A stretch of DNA of 64,000 nt, taken from IMG/VR virus record IMGVR_UViG_3300044949_001773, positions 1 through 64,000 of that record; one strand, 5' to 3'. This stretch comes from a virus. The position numbers and the translations under genes are program-made. The notes beneath the pieces are model-generated. The model worked only from the letters and a program-made list of their open reading frames with translations, ran no database searches and had not been told where the DNA came from. Positions within the stretch are counted from its first letter, which is position 1. Each line of letters starts with the position of its first letter. This document shows, in pieces, positions 40,351-49,164 of this stretch.

Positions 40351-40878
40351 ATGCGTAAAGAAGGATATCAAGTTCCTCAAGTGGAATTTGTATTTCGGGA
40401 GAATGGTGAATTTGTAAATCGTACATCATCTGAACTTTTTGATGGGAAGCGCGTTGTCATTTTTAGTCTGCCTGGTGCTTTCACTCCTACTTGCAGTGCC
40501 TATCAGTTACCTGGATTCGAAGAGAAATACGAAGACTTTATTGGTAGTGGCATCGACGCTATTTACTGCATCTCTGTTAATGATGGGTTTGTAATGAATG
40601 CTTGGGGACAAGATCAAAACATTAAGAATATTCAACTCATCCCTGATGGCAATGCATATTTCACTCGTTCTATGGGACAACTAGTAATGAAGTCCAATCT
40701 TGGTTTCGGTGAGCGTTCTTGGCGTTATGCTGCTGTGATTGATAATGGTATGATTGAAAAACTGTTTGAAGAACCGGGTAAATGTGATAACGCAAAAGAA
40801 GACCCTTATGGAGAAACGTCTCCAGAAAAAGTTCTTGAATATGTAAAGTCTACTGTTCGTGAACCAGTAGCAGTATGA
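40351..40878 (+). CDS. Peroxiredoxin (Prx5/type II-like)
   Basis: 175 residues from ATG 40351, chosen because GGAGG lies 5 bp before it; the frame is open further up, into hli. Catalytic motif PGAFTPTCSAYQLPGFEEKY with the peroxidatic Cys, then CISVNDGFVMNAWGQD. Removes peroxides made by photosynthesis under infection stress. Confidence 0.9.
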   Translation: MRKEGYQVPQVEFVFRENGEFVNRTSSELFDGKRVVIFSLPGAFTPTCSAYQLPGFEEKYEDFIGSGIDAIYCISVNDGFVMNAWGQDQNIKNIQLIPDGNAYFTRSMGQLVMKSNLGFGERSWRYAAVIDNGMIEKLFEEPGKCDNAKEDPYGETSPEKVLEYVKSTVREPVAV

Positions 40879-40880
40879 GT

Positions 40881-40908
40881 AAAGGAGGGTTATTAACCCT
40901 CCTTTTTT
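40881..40908 (+). terminator. Terminator of the hli-petF-prx unit
   Basis: AAAGGAGGGTTA/TAACCCTCCTTT with T6; stem of ten or more pairs. Confidence 0.93.
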
Positions 40909-40916
40909 AATAAATA
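40909..40916 (+). promoter_or_regulatory. Late promoter AATAAATA for the lysis genes
   Basis: Late-type box fused to the T-run, 21 bp before the C39-like gene. Confidence 0.65.
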
Positions 40917-40936
40917 TAGTACAGGGTTTGGATACT

Positions 40937-41638
40937 ATGATGCTTATAGACCTTCATAACTTTTTTAAATATTACGACGAAAAAAATCCAAAACATATTG
41001 CTGCCGTAGAGCAATTTGAAAAAGATTTGCTTTTGAAAGCCCAAGAGCTGATGCAGGATGATGCTAACTGGGTGAAAATTTTTAGAACTAAAGAAGATAA
41101 ACCGCAAGCAACTATTTTACCTGTTCCCTTTTATCCACAAACAGATAATTATAGGGATGCGAACAGAACTTGTAACTCTTCTGCTTGTGCGATGTGCCTT
41201 GAGTATTTCAAACCCGGTACCCTAAAAGGACCTAAAGGCGATGATGCCTATGTACAAAAAGTTTTTTCAATCGGCGACACAACTGATCACTTGGTTCAGA
41301 CCAAGGTTCTTGCGTCATACGGTATTAAATCCAGTTTTTCCTACAGCCTTTCTTTTGCTGATCTTGATAGAGAGCTTGCCGCTGGTAGACCTGTTGTTAT
41401 TGGTATTCTTCATCGCGGCCCTTTATCTAACCCCACCGGAGGGCACATGGTAGTTGTAATTGGTAAGACTCCATCTGGAGATTATGTTGTCAACGATCCT
41501 TATGGTTCGTTGAATGATGGATATACTGGTTCGGTAAATAATGGTAAGAGTGTTGTATACAAGCGTAGTGAGCTTTCTCGTAGATGGGTTCCTGGGGTCA
41601 ATGATGGATGGGGTAGAATTTTTGAAGTAAAAAAGTAG
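40937..41638 (+). CDS. C39-like peptidase, upstream part of a frameshifted endolysin
   Basis: 233 residues. Catalytic Cys region PFYPQTDNYRDANRTCNSSA, His in GGHMVVVIGKTPSGDYVVND and the final DPYG. C39-like domains cut peptides, including peptidoglycan cross-links in phage lysins. ATG at 40937 is used (in-frame TTG at 40928 is the alternative). The stop at 41636 comes directly after a slippery A AAA AAG, and -1 slippage would fuse it to the lysozyme domain. Confidence 0.85.
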   Translation: MMLIDLHNFFKYYDEKNPKHIAAVEQFEKDLLLKAQELMQDDANWVKIFRTKEDKPQATILPVPFYPQTDNYRDANRTCNSSACAMCLEYFKPGTLKGPKGDDAYVQKVFSIGDTTDHLVQTKVLASYGIKSSFSYSLSFADLDRELAAGRPVVIGILHRGPLSNPTGGHMVVVIGKTPSGDYVVNDPYGSLNDGYTGSVNNGKSVVYKRSELSRRWVPGVNDGWGRIFEVKK

Positions 41639-41680
41639 AGTCAACGCCACAATCTAAAATCCCTCAATGTGGCGTTGATT
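41629..41680 (+). promoter_or_regulatory. Probable programmed -1 frameshift signal
   Basis: Slippery heptamer A AAA AAG (41629-41635) in the correct phase (GTA AAA AAG TAG), five-base spacer that includes the stop, then a perfect 11-bp stem TCAACGCCACA/TGTGGCGTTGA (41641-41651, 41668-41678) with a 16-base loop. This is the dnaX-type arrangement. After -1 slippage reading continues GTA GAG TCA into the lysozyme frame. Confidence 0.8.
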
Positions 41681-42117
41681 TAATAAAAGAATTCGAGGGA
41701 TGTCATTTAAATGCTTATCCTGACCCATTGACTGGAGGACTTCCGATCACAATTGGCTGGGGTTCTACTAAAGATTTTAACGGAACTTCATTTAAACTTG
41801 GAAGAAAAATAACTCAAGAATATGCTGACAAATTATTAATGTTTGACCTTGAGCAAAGATTTCTTCCTTCACTGCAAAAAATCCCACACTGGAATGAGAT
41901 GACAGATGGAAAAAGAGGCGCTTTGCTCAGCTTTGCTTATAATCTTGGTGCCGGTTTTTACGGTGGCGATAACTTTAATACTATTACTAAACGCTTGAAG
42001 AATAAAGAATGGAACTTAGTTCCCGATGCGTTATATCTATACAGAAATCCTGGTTCAAATGTAGAAGCAGGACTTTCTCGTAGAAGAATTGCTGAAGGAA
42101 AACTTTGGAATTCTTAA
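41635..42117 (+). CDS. GH24 lysozyme domain, reached only by -1 frameshift
   Basis: 160 residues (VESTPQSKIPQCGVDLIKEF...). T4-lysozyme-type catalytic parts: Glu in KEFEGC, Asp eight residues on in YPDP, and Thr in PITIGWGS. The frame has no ATG, GTG or TTG before the catalytic Glu; the only usual start, TTG 41728, lies after it. So the active enzyme is expected as a 393-residue peptidase-muramidase fusion. It would cut peptidoglycan at two bond types. Confidence 0.8.
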   Translation, partial: VESTPQSKIPQCGVDLIKEFEGCHLNAYPDPLTGGLPITIGWGSTKDFNGTSFKLGRKITQEYADKLLMFDLEQRFLPSLQKIPHWNEMTDGKRGALLSFAYNLGAGFYGGDNFNTITKRLKNKEWNLVPDALYLYRNPGSNVEAGLSRRRIAEGKLWNS

Positions 42118-42446
42118 TCGCTATCTTCTACTCTTGTTCTTAGTGCAATTACTGTAGTAAGAATAGTTAATAAAGTTTCATACCCTCTTCTTTCAGATTC
42201 TTTGCAATCTAAAGGTGGAGGGTTTTTTAATTTTCCATTTGCGTTTGCTTGGTTCATAGAACCTGGAAGCATAAAATTACATGAAATAAAATTTACTCCA
42301 ACAAATGTAATTATGGCACAGCAGATAATGAAGATTAATTTATTCAATAATGAACCGTGCTTTTTTCCTACCTCTTTTGGCAGGTCTTCTAATGAATCTG
42401 ATGACTTCTGCTGGTTGTCTTTTTGGTTGAGGTCTTCTTCCTTCAT
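42114..42446 (-). CDS. Small membrane protein next to the lysin (holin or spanin candidate)
   Basis: 110 residues on the minus strand, with AAGGAG before the start. Polar N-terminus (KEEDLNQKDNQQKSSDSLED), one membrane helix (LLNKLIFIICCAIITFVGVN), then a Cys and a C-terminal amphipathic segment (GYETLLTILTTVIALRTRVE). Its position, tail-to-tail with the lysozyme, fits a lysis membrane protein, but this is inference. Confidence 0.6.
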   Translation of the reverse strand: MKEEDLNQKDNQQKSSDSLEDLPKEVGKKHGSLLNKLIFIICCAIITFVGVNFISCNFMLPGSMNQANANGKLKNPPPLDCKESERRGYETLLTILTTVIALRTRVEDSD

Positions 42447-42510
42447 TGAATACTCCTTCGTTAGTTATTAATCTCATAACTAATACTCCAAGGAGAAGTG
42501 TGGATTTCAT
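42340..42510 (-). CDS. 56-residue Arg-rich protein overlapping the membrane gene
   Basis: MKSTLLLGVLVMRLITNEGV then a strongly basic tail (KRQPAEVIRFIRRPAKRGRK). Out of frame with the 42446-42114 gene over more than 100 bp, with its own CAGGAAAG ribosome site. Nested two-frame genes recall Rz/Rz1 but the composition differs. Confidence 0.5.
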   Translation of the reverse strand: MKSTLLLGVLVMRLITNEGVFNEGRRPQPKRQPAEVIRFIRRPAKRGRKKARFIIE

Positions 42511-42698
42511 TTTCTTTCCTGTTTATGGATCCAAGTTTTAAGTTCGTGTAAATAATTTCTCAACATGTCCGCTTTTTCTAAATGCCATTTATCACCACTC
42601 TTGAAGTACTCTTGAGTGTGATTGTCAATTGCTTTTAGTGTGTTATGTATGGGGGCATTCCAAGGTTCTCTTATTGGAGTATTCCATTCCCTAGGCAT
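42507..42698 (-). CDS. 63-residue minus-strand protein
   Basis: MPREWNTPIREPWNAPIHNT then LKAIDNHTQEYFKSGDKWHL and a helical MLRNYLHELKTWIHKQERK end. The end overlaps the next minus ORF by 4 bp. Function unknown. Confidence 0.6.
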   Translation of the reverse strand: MPREWNTPIREPWNAPIHNTLKAIDNHTQEYFKSGDKWHLEKADMLRNYLHELKTWIHKQERK

Positions 42699-42719
42699 TT
42701 GCGGGAAAGCAGTTTTAAT

Positions 42720-42727
42720 TATTTATC
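42720..42727 (-). promoter_or_regulatory. Late promoter GATAAATA, minus strand
   Basis: Box reading leftwards, 22 bp before the minus-strand start at 42698; divergent with the plus-strand box at 42741. Confidence 0.6.
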
Positions 42728-42740
42728 CGATTAGGTAAAT

Positions 42741-42748
42741 AATAAATA
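42741..42748 (+). promoter_or_regulatory. Late promoter AATAAATA
   Basis: 24 bp before the virion gene at 42772. Confidence 0.6.
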
Positions 42749-42771
42749 TAATTATAAGCCCAATAAGAGAT

Positions 42772-43107
42772 ATGAAATCTTATACTCAATTTATTTCGGA
42801 AAGTGTAAATATATCTGGAAATGCTTCTGTTGGTACTATCATTGTAAATGGACCATCAGAACAAGATGTTTCCCCAATCGGAGAGCAATTTTGTGCCGAT
42901 TTTGTTTGGGAAGGAAACATTTATCGGGTCAAATTTAACTCAGATTCTAATAGAATTCCCACAAGAGAAGAATTGTCTGAGCAGATTCAAGGACAATATC
43001 CTGGAGCAATAGTACATAACATTTATCCATTTATAGAAACTAACAGTCGCTATAAAATGGAAGATATAAAAAGATATCACCCATCAAAACTAGAGTGGAT
43101 TAACTGA
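42772..43107 (+). CDS. Predicted capsid-targeted protein, 111 residues
   Basis: N-terminus MKSYTQFISE-S resembles the T4 capsid-targeting peptide with an I-x-E cleavage site. The remainder contains FCADFVWEGNIYRVKFNSDS and RIPTREELSEQIQGQYPGAI, a small mixed fold. Late promoter in front. Role in the virion unknown. Confidence 0.65.
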   Translation: MKSYTQFISESVNISGNASVGTIIVNGPSEQDVSPIGEQFCADFVWEGNIYRVKFNSDSNRIPTREELSEQIQGQYPGAIVHNIYPFIETNSRYKMEDIKRYHPSKLEWIN

Positions 43108-43109
43108 TA

Positions 43110-44414
43110 ATGGCTATTTGGAATAAGATTGATCAAGATTATTTAAATCAAGAAAGAAGTCTCTTTGAAGTTTATATGCGTGCCGACAGGCATGGAGTCA
43201 TTTATGATGAGCTGGGGCAGGGTTTTAGTGGAGATTTATTTGGAAGATTAAAAACATCACAACCTTATACTCTTTTTGATTCATCTCATAGATATTCTCA
43301 GGATGGAGATTTTAGTGATGTTATTCTTGGAGCTGGATCTACTGTAGGAATTATTACAGCGCAAAGCACAGCAACCTTAAGTATTGGAACAACTGCCGGA
43401 TGCTCTTATATTCGTGAAAGTAAAAGAGTATTTTCATATCAACCGGGAAAGTCTTTACAAGTTCTTCAAACATTTGTTTTTAATCCCGCAAAGGAAAATT
43501 TAGTACAAAGGGCCGGATACGCATCATCCGAAAATGGTATAATGTTGGAACTTGATGGTTCTCAGCTTAATATTATCAAAAGAACTGCAATTTCTGGAGT
43601 TGGAACAACTGTAACAGTTCCACAAGCTGAATGGAATTTAGATACTCTTGATGGAACTGGATTCAGTACAAGTAATCCAAGTGGTATTGAACTAGACATA
43701 TCTAAAGCGCAAATTCTTTTCACAGAATATGAGTGGTTAGGAGTTGGTTCTGTTAGAGTTGGATTTGCGATCGATGGGAAGTTTATTCCTGTCCATCAAT
43801 TTAATCATGCTAATCATATAGAGTCTACCTATATGACAGCAGCAACCCTTCCAATTCGTTATGAAATTTTGAATACAGGAATTACCACGTCTTCTTCTAC
43901 AATGAAGCAGATTTGTGTTTCTGTGATTTCTAATGGTGGTTATGAAAGATTGACGAGGAGAGATGTGGCAAGAACAACAACAACAGTTTCTGTAGGGTCT
44001 ACGTCTTTTGTTCCTTTGATAAGTATTCGACTCACTCCAGGAAGAGAAGACGCAATTATTCTTCCAAAGTCTTTTTCATTTTTAGGAAGTTCTGCGAATA
44101 CATCAATTTTAGAAGTCGCTTGGATTCGAAATGGAACTGTTAATGCAGAAAATTGGCAAACCTTAACTGGAACACCAAATGCTCAACTGAATACTGATGC
44201 GACTACGATTACTGGGGGAACTATTATCTTGAATGATTTTGTTTCTTCTGCGAATAAATCGGCCACGCCATTAAATGTAGAAAGTACTTATAACTGGGAT
44301 TTACAATTGGGGAGAACACAAGCAAAGGTGAGTGATACGATTACATTAGCAGCAAGAGCAATTACTGGTGGTGCCGATTGTATTGGATCTATTACTCTTT
44401 ATGATTTAACTTAA
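43110..44414 (+). CDS. Virion structural protein, fibre-associated
   Basis: 434 residues starting MAIWNKIDQDYLNQERSLFE, two bases after the previous stop. Beta-rich, with conserved-looking YQPGKSLQVLQTFVFNPAKE and FAIDGKFIPVHQFNHAN. The pattern recurs in large cyanophage virion proteins. Probably part of a tail fibre or capsid appendage; not named further. Confidence 0.75.
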   Translation: MAIWNKIDQDYLNQERSLFEVYMRADRHGVIYDELGQGFSGDLFGRLKTSQPYTLFDSSHRYSQDGDFSDVILGAGSTVGIITAQSTATLSIGTTAGCSYIRESKRVFSYQPGKSLQVLQTFVFNPAKENLVQRAGYASSENGIMLELDGSQLNIIKRTAISGVGTTVTVPQAEWNLDTLDGTGFSTSNPSGIELDISKAQILFTEYEWLGVGSVRVGFAIDGKFIPVHQFNHANHIESTYMTAATLPIRYEILNTGITTSSSTMKQICVSVISNGGYERLTRRDVARTTTTVSVGSTSFVPLISIRLTPGREDAIILPKSFSFLGSSANTSILEVAWIRNGTVNAENWQTLTGTPNAQLNTDATTITGGTIILNDFVSSANKSATPLNVESTYNWDLQLGRTQAKVSDTITLAARAITGGADCIGSITLYDLT

Positions 44415-44429
44415 TCTACAATCCAAATA

Positions 44430-44437
44430 CATAAATA
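44430..44437 (+). promoter_or_regulatory. Late promoter CATAAATA
   Basis: 25 bp before the fibre gene at 44462. Confidence 0.6.
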
Positions 44438-44461
44438 TTATTAAAAACAAGATATCTTAAT

Positions 44462-45766
44462 ATGTCTAAGCAAATTGTAAATATTGGCTCAGCTCCAAAT
44501 GATGGAACAGGAGACTCTATAAGAGTCGGAATGAATAAAATTAATTTAAATTTTAATGAGATTTATTCCGCTATTGGTAATGGAACAAATGTAAGTGATA
44601 TTCAAATATCTAATGCCTCTGCTTCTGGAAATGGGTCAATAGGATATGCGAATAGAACTCTTACGTTTACGCCGCCGGATTTATCTGGTTATTTGACATC
44701 TGTTCAAGCATCTAATTTAAATTCTATTTCTATTAATGCTTTATCTGACGTTGATACTGTTTCAAGTGCTCCATCTAATGGTCAGGCACTGGTATGGAGT
44801 ACAAATAAATGGGTTCCTCAAACTATTTCATCTGGTGGTGGGTCTGGAATTGGTATCAGCTATAGTGATTTAAGTGTAAGTTATTCTGCGGCTTCAGGAG
44901 TAGGTACACTTACATATAATAATACTAATGGAACCTTTACCTTTGCTCCTGCTGATTTCTCTGGATATTTAACTGGCATTGGGACAATTAGTGGGCATAC
45001 TGATGTTCAGGTAAGCAATCCTCAAGTTGGTGAAGTATTAAAGTGGGACGGGGTTAATTGGGTTAATGGCACAGATTCTACCGGAACAGGAGGGGGAGGT
45101 GGAATTGCGGGAGTAACAGTTTTAGATAGTGGTAGTAGTGTAGGAACTTCTGCAACTTTTGATTTTGGATCTAATTTGACTGCTACTCTGTCAAGTGGAA
45201 CTGTGACAATTAATGCTACAGATACAAATACTACTTACAGTCAATCTGCAGTTTCTTCTGGATCAAATGTCAATCTAAGATTGTCTGGTTCTGATTCGGT
45301 AAATGATGACATTTTAGTTACCGCCGGAACTAATATTTCAATCAGTAATGTAACTGCTGCTGGATTTACTGTAAATTCTTCGGCATATTCAAGAACAACA
45401 GGAAATGCTACGACAGCATCTATTGGTGTTGGTCAGGCTGCTGATTTGGCAATTAGTGCTGCTAAGACTTACGTGTTGTATTCTGTTCAAACTAATTATC
45501 CTGCTTGGGTCACATTATATGTTGATACTGCTAGCAGAACTGCTGATGCAAGTAGATTAGAAAATACAGATCCGCTTCCTGGTTCTGGAGTAATTGCTGA
45601 AGTTATTACTACTTCTGGTAATTTAACACAATTAATTACTCCAGGAACTATTGGATTTAATAATGATGGAACACCATCAGCTAATGTTTATGCCAAAGTT
45701 GTTAATAAAGATTCTCAATCTAGAGCAATTCAAGTGACTCTTAAGTACCTTAAGTTAGAGGACTGA
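44462..45766 (+). CDS. Tail fibre-like protein with repeats
   Basis: 434 residues. Opens QIVNIGSAPNDGTGDSIRVG, a common start of phage fibre proteins. Contains two related units ending in PDLSGYL and ADFSGYLTG (DNA around 44670 and 44955), a Gly-rich hinge (GTGGGGGIAG) and a Ser/Thr-rich beta region. Likely host-recognition fibre. Confidence 0.75.
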   Translation: MSKQIVNIGSAPNDGTGDSIRVGMNKINLNFNEIYSAIGNGTNVSDIQISNASASGNGSIGYANRTLTFTPPDLSGYLTSVQASNLNSISINALSDVDTVSSAPSNGQALVWSTNKWVPQTISSGGGSGIGISYSDLSVSYSAASGVGTLTYNNTNGTFTFAPADFSGYLTGIGTISGHTDVQVSNPQVGEVLKWDGVNWVNGTDSTGTGGGGGIAGVTVLDSGSSVGTSATFDFGSNLTATLSSGTVTINATDTNTTYSQSAVSSGSNVNLRLSGSDSVNDDILVTAGTNISISNVTAAGFTVNSSAYSRTTGNATTASIGVGQAADLAISAAKTYVLYSVQTNYPAWVTLYVDTASRTADASRLENTDPLPGSGVIAEVITTSGNLTQLITPGTIGFNNDGTPSANVYAKVVNKDSQSRAIQVTLKYLKLED

Positions 45767-45769
45767 TAA

Positions 45770-47554
45770 ATGTCAGAACTTAAAGAATATATTGTAACTC
45801 TTCATCGTCATGAAGACCTTGAAGGTTTTTATGAGGACATGGAGACTCCTGGTGGAAATCTGTACATTCCCGATAGAGAAGTAGAAATTCGTGCTAGAAG
45901 AGAAACGAGTAGAAACACTCATTATATGCTTAGTGAAGATGAGGTAATGATTCTTAGAGAGGATCCAAGAGTTTGGGATGTTGAATATTTTGACCAATTT
46001 GAAAAGAGAAATTTTCAACCTTTTAGAGACATAACCTCAACACAATGGAGTAAAGTATGGGAAACTCATACTGAAGGTGATATAAACTGGGCACTTTTGA
46101 GATGTACAGAAGGGACAAATAGATCAAACTGGGGAAGTGATGGAACAACTACTGTTTCTGGCACTGCAGTTTTAACTAGCACTGGAAAAAATGTTGATGT
46201 TGTTATTTTGGATACTGGCCACGGCGATCCAAATAGTCCAGAATTTGCTGTAAATACTGATGGAACTGGAGGAAGTAGATATGTACAGTACAATTGGTTT
46301 CAACATGCTTCCAATGCTACTGGAGGTATAAAAGCAAATCAAACTTATACGTATCCAACTAATACGACTACTGGGTCTAGTTTATATAACTTCAATGAGG
46401 CAACAGCTTTAGACCATAATCATGCGTATCATGTAACAGGAACAGCGTGTGGAAATACTTTAGGATGGGCAAGAGATTCTAATATATATGGATTTGATAT
46501 AAATGGTATTTTTGGTGATGGTAGTTATGTTCAAGCTTACATATTTGATTTTATAAAGCAATTTCATATTAATAAGTCAATAAATCCTGATACTGGAATA
46601 AAAAATCCAACTATAGTAAATTGTAGTTTTGGTGATTTTTATAACGTTCCTGTAGCATCTATTACATCAATTAATTATAGAGGTGCTACATACAGTGCTT
46701 CTACTTATGGATCTGATGCTGGTAAGTTTACTAAAGAAGATTTAGAAAAATACGGTATTGTAAGATTTCAAGGAACAACTACTGCAAATATTTTGAAAGT
46801 ATCTGCGTCACATTCTGCTGATATTTTAGATTGTATTAATGCTGGTGTAATTTTTGTCGGTGCTTCTGGAAACGATTATTATAAAATTGATGTAAGCACT
46901 GGTATTGATTATAATAACTATGTAACTTGGAATGGTGTTAATTATTATTATCACAGAGGATCTTTTGGGGCTGCTCATAATTGTGTTTGTGTATCAAATG
47001 TCGCAAATCAAGTAAGTCAAGAAAGGGCGCATAGAATTCAAACTGGACCGAGAATAGATGTTTTTGCTCCCGGTGTAGCAATTATGTCCACCGTTCATAC
47101 TGAATTATATTATTATGATGGAGTCACTCCTCCAGATGGATTTGTTACTTATGGAACGACAAATGACACTAGACCAAATGGTAAAAAATTAGCCAAGTGG
47201 TCCTTTACCGGTGAGGGTGCAACAAGTATGTCAACCCCCCAAGTTACTGGAGTTTTGGCATGTTTATTGGAACATTATCCAAGAATGACGCAACAAGATT
47301 GTAAAGATTGGATTATTAATAATGCTAAATTAAATCAAATAGGTGGGATTACTGCTGATGCCGCTGATCCTATTTACACCACTCCTGGCAACCCTAACGT
47401 AAATTGGTTAGATGATGAATCTTTATATGGGGCGGAAAATAGATACTTATATTATAAAAAGCAAAGAGAAACTCAAGGATATGTAACTGCTCAACTTACT
47501 AATAATGTAAGAAAAACATCAGGTATGATGTTCCCCAGAAGAAGACATATTTGA
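45770..47554 (+). CDS. Subtilisin-like serine protease (S8) of the virion
   Basis: 594 residues with the full catalytic set: Asp in VDVVILDTGHGD (about 145), His in HNHAYHVTGTACG (about 220), the oxyanion Asn in VIFVGASGNDYY (about 365), and Ser in GATSMSTPQVTGVLACLLE (about 485). No signal peptide; starts 3 bp after the fibre gene under late control, so it is probably part of the particle or a maturation protease. An N-terminal propeptide-like part (EEYIV-type fold) covers residues 1-80. Confidence 0.88.
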   Translation: MSELKEYIVTLHRHEDLEGFYEDMETPGGNLYIPDREVEIRARRETSRNTHYMLSEDEVMILREDPRVWDVEYFDQFEKRNFQPFRDITSTQWSKVWETHTEGDINWALLRCTEGTNRSNWGSDGTTTVSGTAVLTSTGKNVDVVILDTGHGDPNSPEFAVNTDGTGGSRYVQYNWFQHASNATGGIKANQTYTYPTNTTTGSSLYNFNEATALDHNHAYHVTGTACGNTLGWARDSNIYGFDINGIFGDGSYVQAYIFDFIKQFHINKSINPDTGIKNPTIVNCSFGDFYNVPVASITSINYRGATYSASTYGSDAGKFTKEDLEKYGIVRFQGTTTANILKVSASHSADILDCINAGVIFVGASGNDYYKIDVSTGIDYNNYVTWNGVNYYYHRGSFGAAHNCVCVSNVANQVSQERAHRIQTGPRIDVFAPGVAIMSTVHTELYYYDGVTPPDGFVTYGTTNDTRPNGKKLAKWSFTGEGATSMSTPQVTGVLACLLEHYPRMTQQDCKDWIINNAKLNQIGGITADAADPIYTTPGNPNVNWLDDESLYGAENRYLYYKKQRETQGYVTAQLTNNVRKTSGMMFPRRRHI

Positions 47555-47577
47555 ATTTCTGATCAGTGATTTTTCAG

Positions 47578-47602
47578 AGCCCCCTTGACAGGGGGCTTTT
47601 TT
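47578..47602 (+). terminator. Strong terminator
   Basis: AGCCCCC-TTGACA-GGGGGCT perfect 7-bp stem plus T6. Confidence 0.95.
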
Positions 47603-47610
47603 AGTGCTAT

Positions 47611-47618
47611 TATAAATA
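47611..47618 (+). promoter_or_regulatory. Late promoter TATAAATA upstream of psbA
   Basis: Perfect late box 167 bp before the psbA start; would give a long psbA leader. Confidence 0.75.
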
Positions 47619-47674
47619 GGTAAACAAATGTTACGAAATCAACATATTTCTTAACATTTACCCTCTTCCTAACC

Positions 47675-47739
47675 GAGACCTATGGGGAGGTAAAACACAG
47701 TCTCTCATACCCACACTGGAGGGTGGTGTGGGATATAAT
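47675..47739 (+). promoter_or_regulatory. psbA leader: hairpins and TATAAT
   Basis: GAGAC/GTCTC (47675-47704) encloses ACCT/AGGT; then CCCACAC/GTGTGGG (47710-47732). TATAAT follows at 47734-47739, suitable as an early psbA -10 although no clear -35 is seen. Structured psbA leaders (PhotoRC motifs) are known in marine cyanobacteria and phages; identity not tested. Confidence 0.45.
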
Positions 47740-47784
47740 GTACTCGTTCAGTTCCCCCTGAGCATTACTTACCCTTTAACGAAA

Positions 47785-49125
47785 ATGACTGCTTCTATTG
47801 CTTCACGCCGTTCTGGCGAAAACCTCTGGGAACAATTCTGTTCCTGGATAACTTCAACTGATAACCGTCTTTATGTCGGTTGGTTCGGAGTCCTTATGAT
47901 TCCTTGTTTGCTTGCTGCAACAACATGTTTCATTATCGCATTCATCGGTGCTCCTCCTGTGGACATTGATGGCATTCGTGAACCCGTTGCTGGTTCACTT
48001 ATGTACGGAAATAACATCATCTCTGGTGCTGTTGTTCCTTCGTCCAACGCAATTGGACTGCACTTTTATCCTATCTGGGAAGCCGCCTCTCTGGATGAGT
48101 GGCTCTACAACGGTGGTCCTTTCCAACTGGTTGTGTTCCACTTCCTGATTGGTATCTATGCTTACATGGGTCGTGAGTGGGAACTTTCCTACCGCCTAGG
48201 TATGCGTCCTTGGATCTGTGTTGCTTACAGCGCACCTGTTGCTGCTGCTTCTGCTGTATTCCTGGTCTATCCTTTCGGTCAAGGTTCTTTCTCTGATGCG
48301 ATGCCTCTGGGTATTTCTGGTACGTTCAACTATATGCTTGTGTTCCAGGCAGAGCACAATATCCTGATGCACCCCTTCCATATGCTTGGAGTTGCTGGTG
48401 TGTTCGGTGGATCTCTTGCATCAGCCATGCATGGATCTCTCGTGACTTCTTCTTTGGTTCGTGAAACAACCGAAAACGAAAGTCAAAATTACGGATACAA
48501 GTTCGGTCAAGAAGAAGAGACTTATAACATCGTTGCTGCTCACGGTTATTTCGGTCGCCTTATTTTCCAATATGCTTCCTTTAATAACTCACGTTCACTG
48601 CACTTCTTCCTTGCTGCATGGCCCGTTGTAGGCATCTGGTTCACTGCTCTTGGTGTTTCTACGATGGCTTTTAATCTCAATGGTTTTAATTTCAATCAGA
48701 GCATTATGAGTTCTGAAGGTAAAGTTATTAACACTTGGGCTGATGTTCTGAACCGTGCTGGTCTCGGCATGGAAGTGATGCACGAAAGGAACGCTAGATT
48801 TGTTGGTGTTCTTGCCTAGTAATAGGCATTAGTAAAATCGGGTTAAACGGGGAAACTCTCTATGAGACAATCCCGTACCAAGTCAGAAAGGGTTTAAGTT
48901 TTCTGAAAGGTCTAACGACTAGGTGGTGAGTCCCAACAATAATCCACCCACGAATGCCCGACTCCTTAATAAACATAAGGATGAAGAGATAGTCTGAACT
49001 TACTGGCGACAGTAAGAAGTAAAGAATAAAGAGTCTTTACGGTAACATAATTGCACAATTTCCCTCTTGACCTTGCTAGCGTAGAAGCAACTCCTGTTGC
49101 TCTTACTGCTCCTACAATTGGTTAA
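47785..49125 (+). CDS. psbA: Photosystem II D1 protein, split by an intron
   Basis: Exon 1 47785-48795 (337 codons) and exon 2 49054-49125 ([20 protein letters not shown]..., stop 49123) give a 360-residue D1, the normal length. ATG at 47785 fits the family ([18 protein letters not shown]). Fully conserved quinone and chlorophyll regions, with [12 protein letters not shown] (Glu at the position usually numbered 130, as in the high-light D1 form). Without splicing translation stops at 48819 and the Mn-cluster ligands of the tail (His337, Asp342, Ala344) are lost. Keeps photosynthesis going during infection. Confidence 0.95.
48796..49053 (+). other. Group I intron in psbA
   Basis: 258 bases between exon codons for Ala336 and His337. 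5' exon ends in T and the intron ends in G, as group I introns require. Core elements: an R-like CTAACGACTAGG (48912-48923) and an S-like AAGAGATAGTCTG (48984-48996). No ORF inside. Group I introns in cyanophage psbA have been described (for example S-PM2); the exact borders here are my inference from restoring the D1 reading frame. Confidence 0.9.
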
Positions 49126-49140
49126 GATGTGATATAATTA

Positions 49141-49164
49141 AGAGACCTTCGGGTCTCTTTTTTT
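49141..49164 (+). terminator. Terminator after psbA
   Basis: AGAGACC-TTCG-GGTCTCT with T7. Confidence 0.95.

Noticed and set aside
41641-41680. Stem-loop after the C39-like gene as a transcription terminator
   Set aside because: It is followed by TTTAATAAAAG rather than a T-run, and the lysozyme frame continues through it; frameshift stimulation explains it better.
42202-42471. 89-codon plus-strand ORF opposite the membrane protein
   Set aside because: The minus strand has ribosome sites, overlaps and a coherent membrane protein; the plus frame shows no family features.
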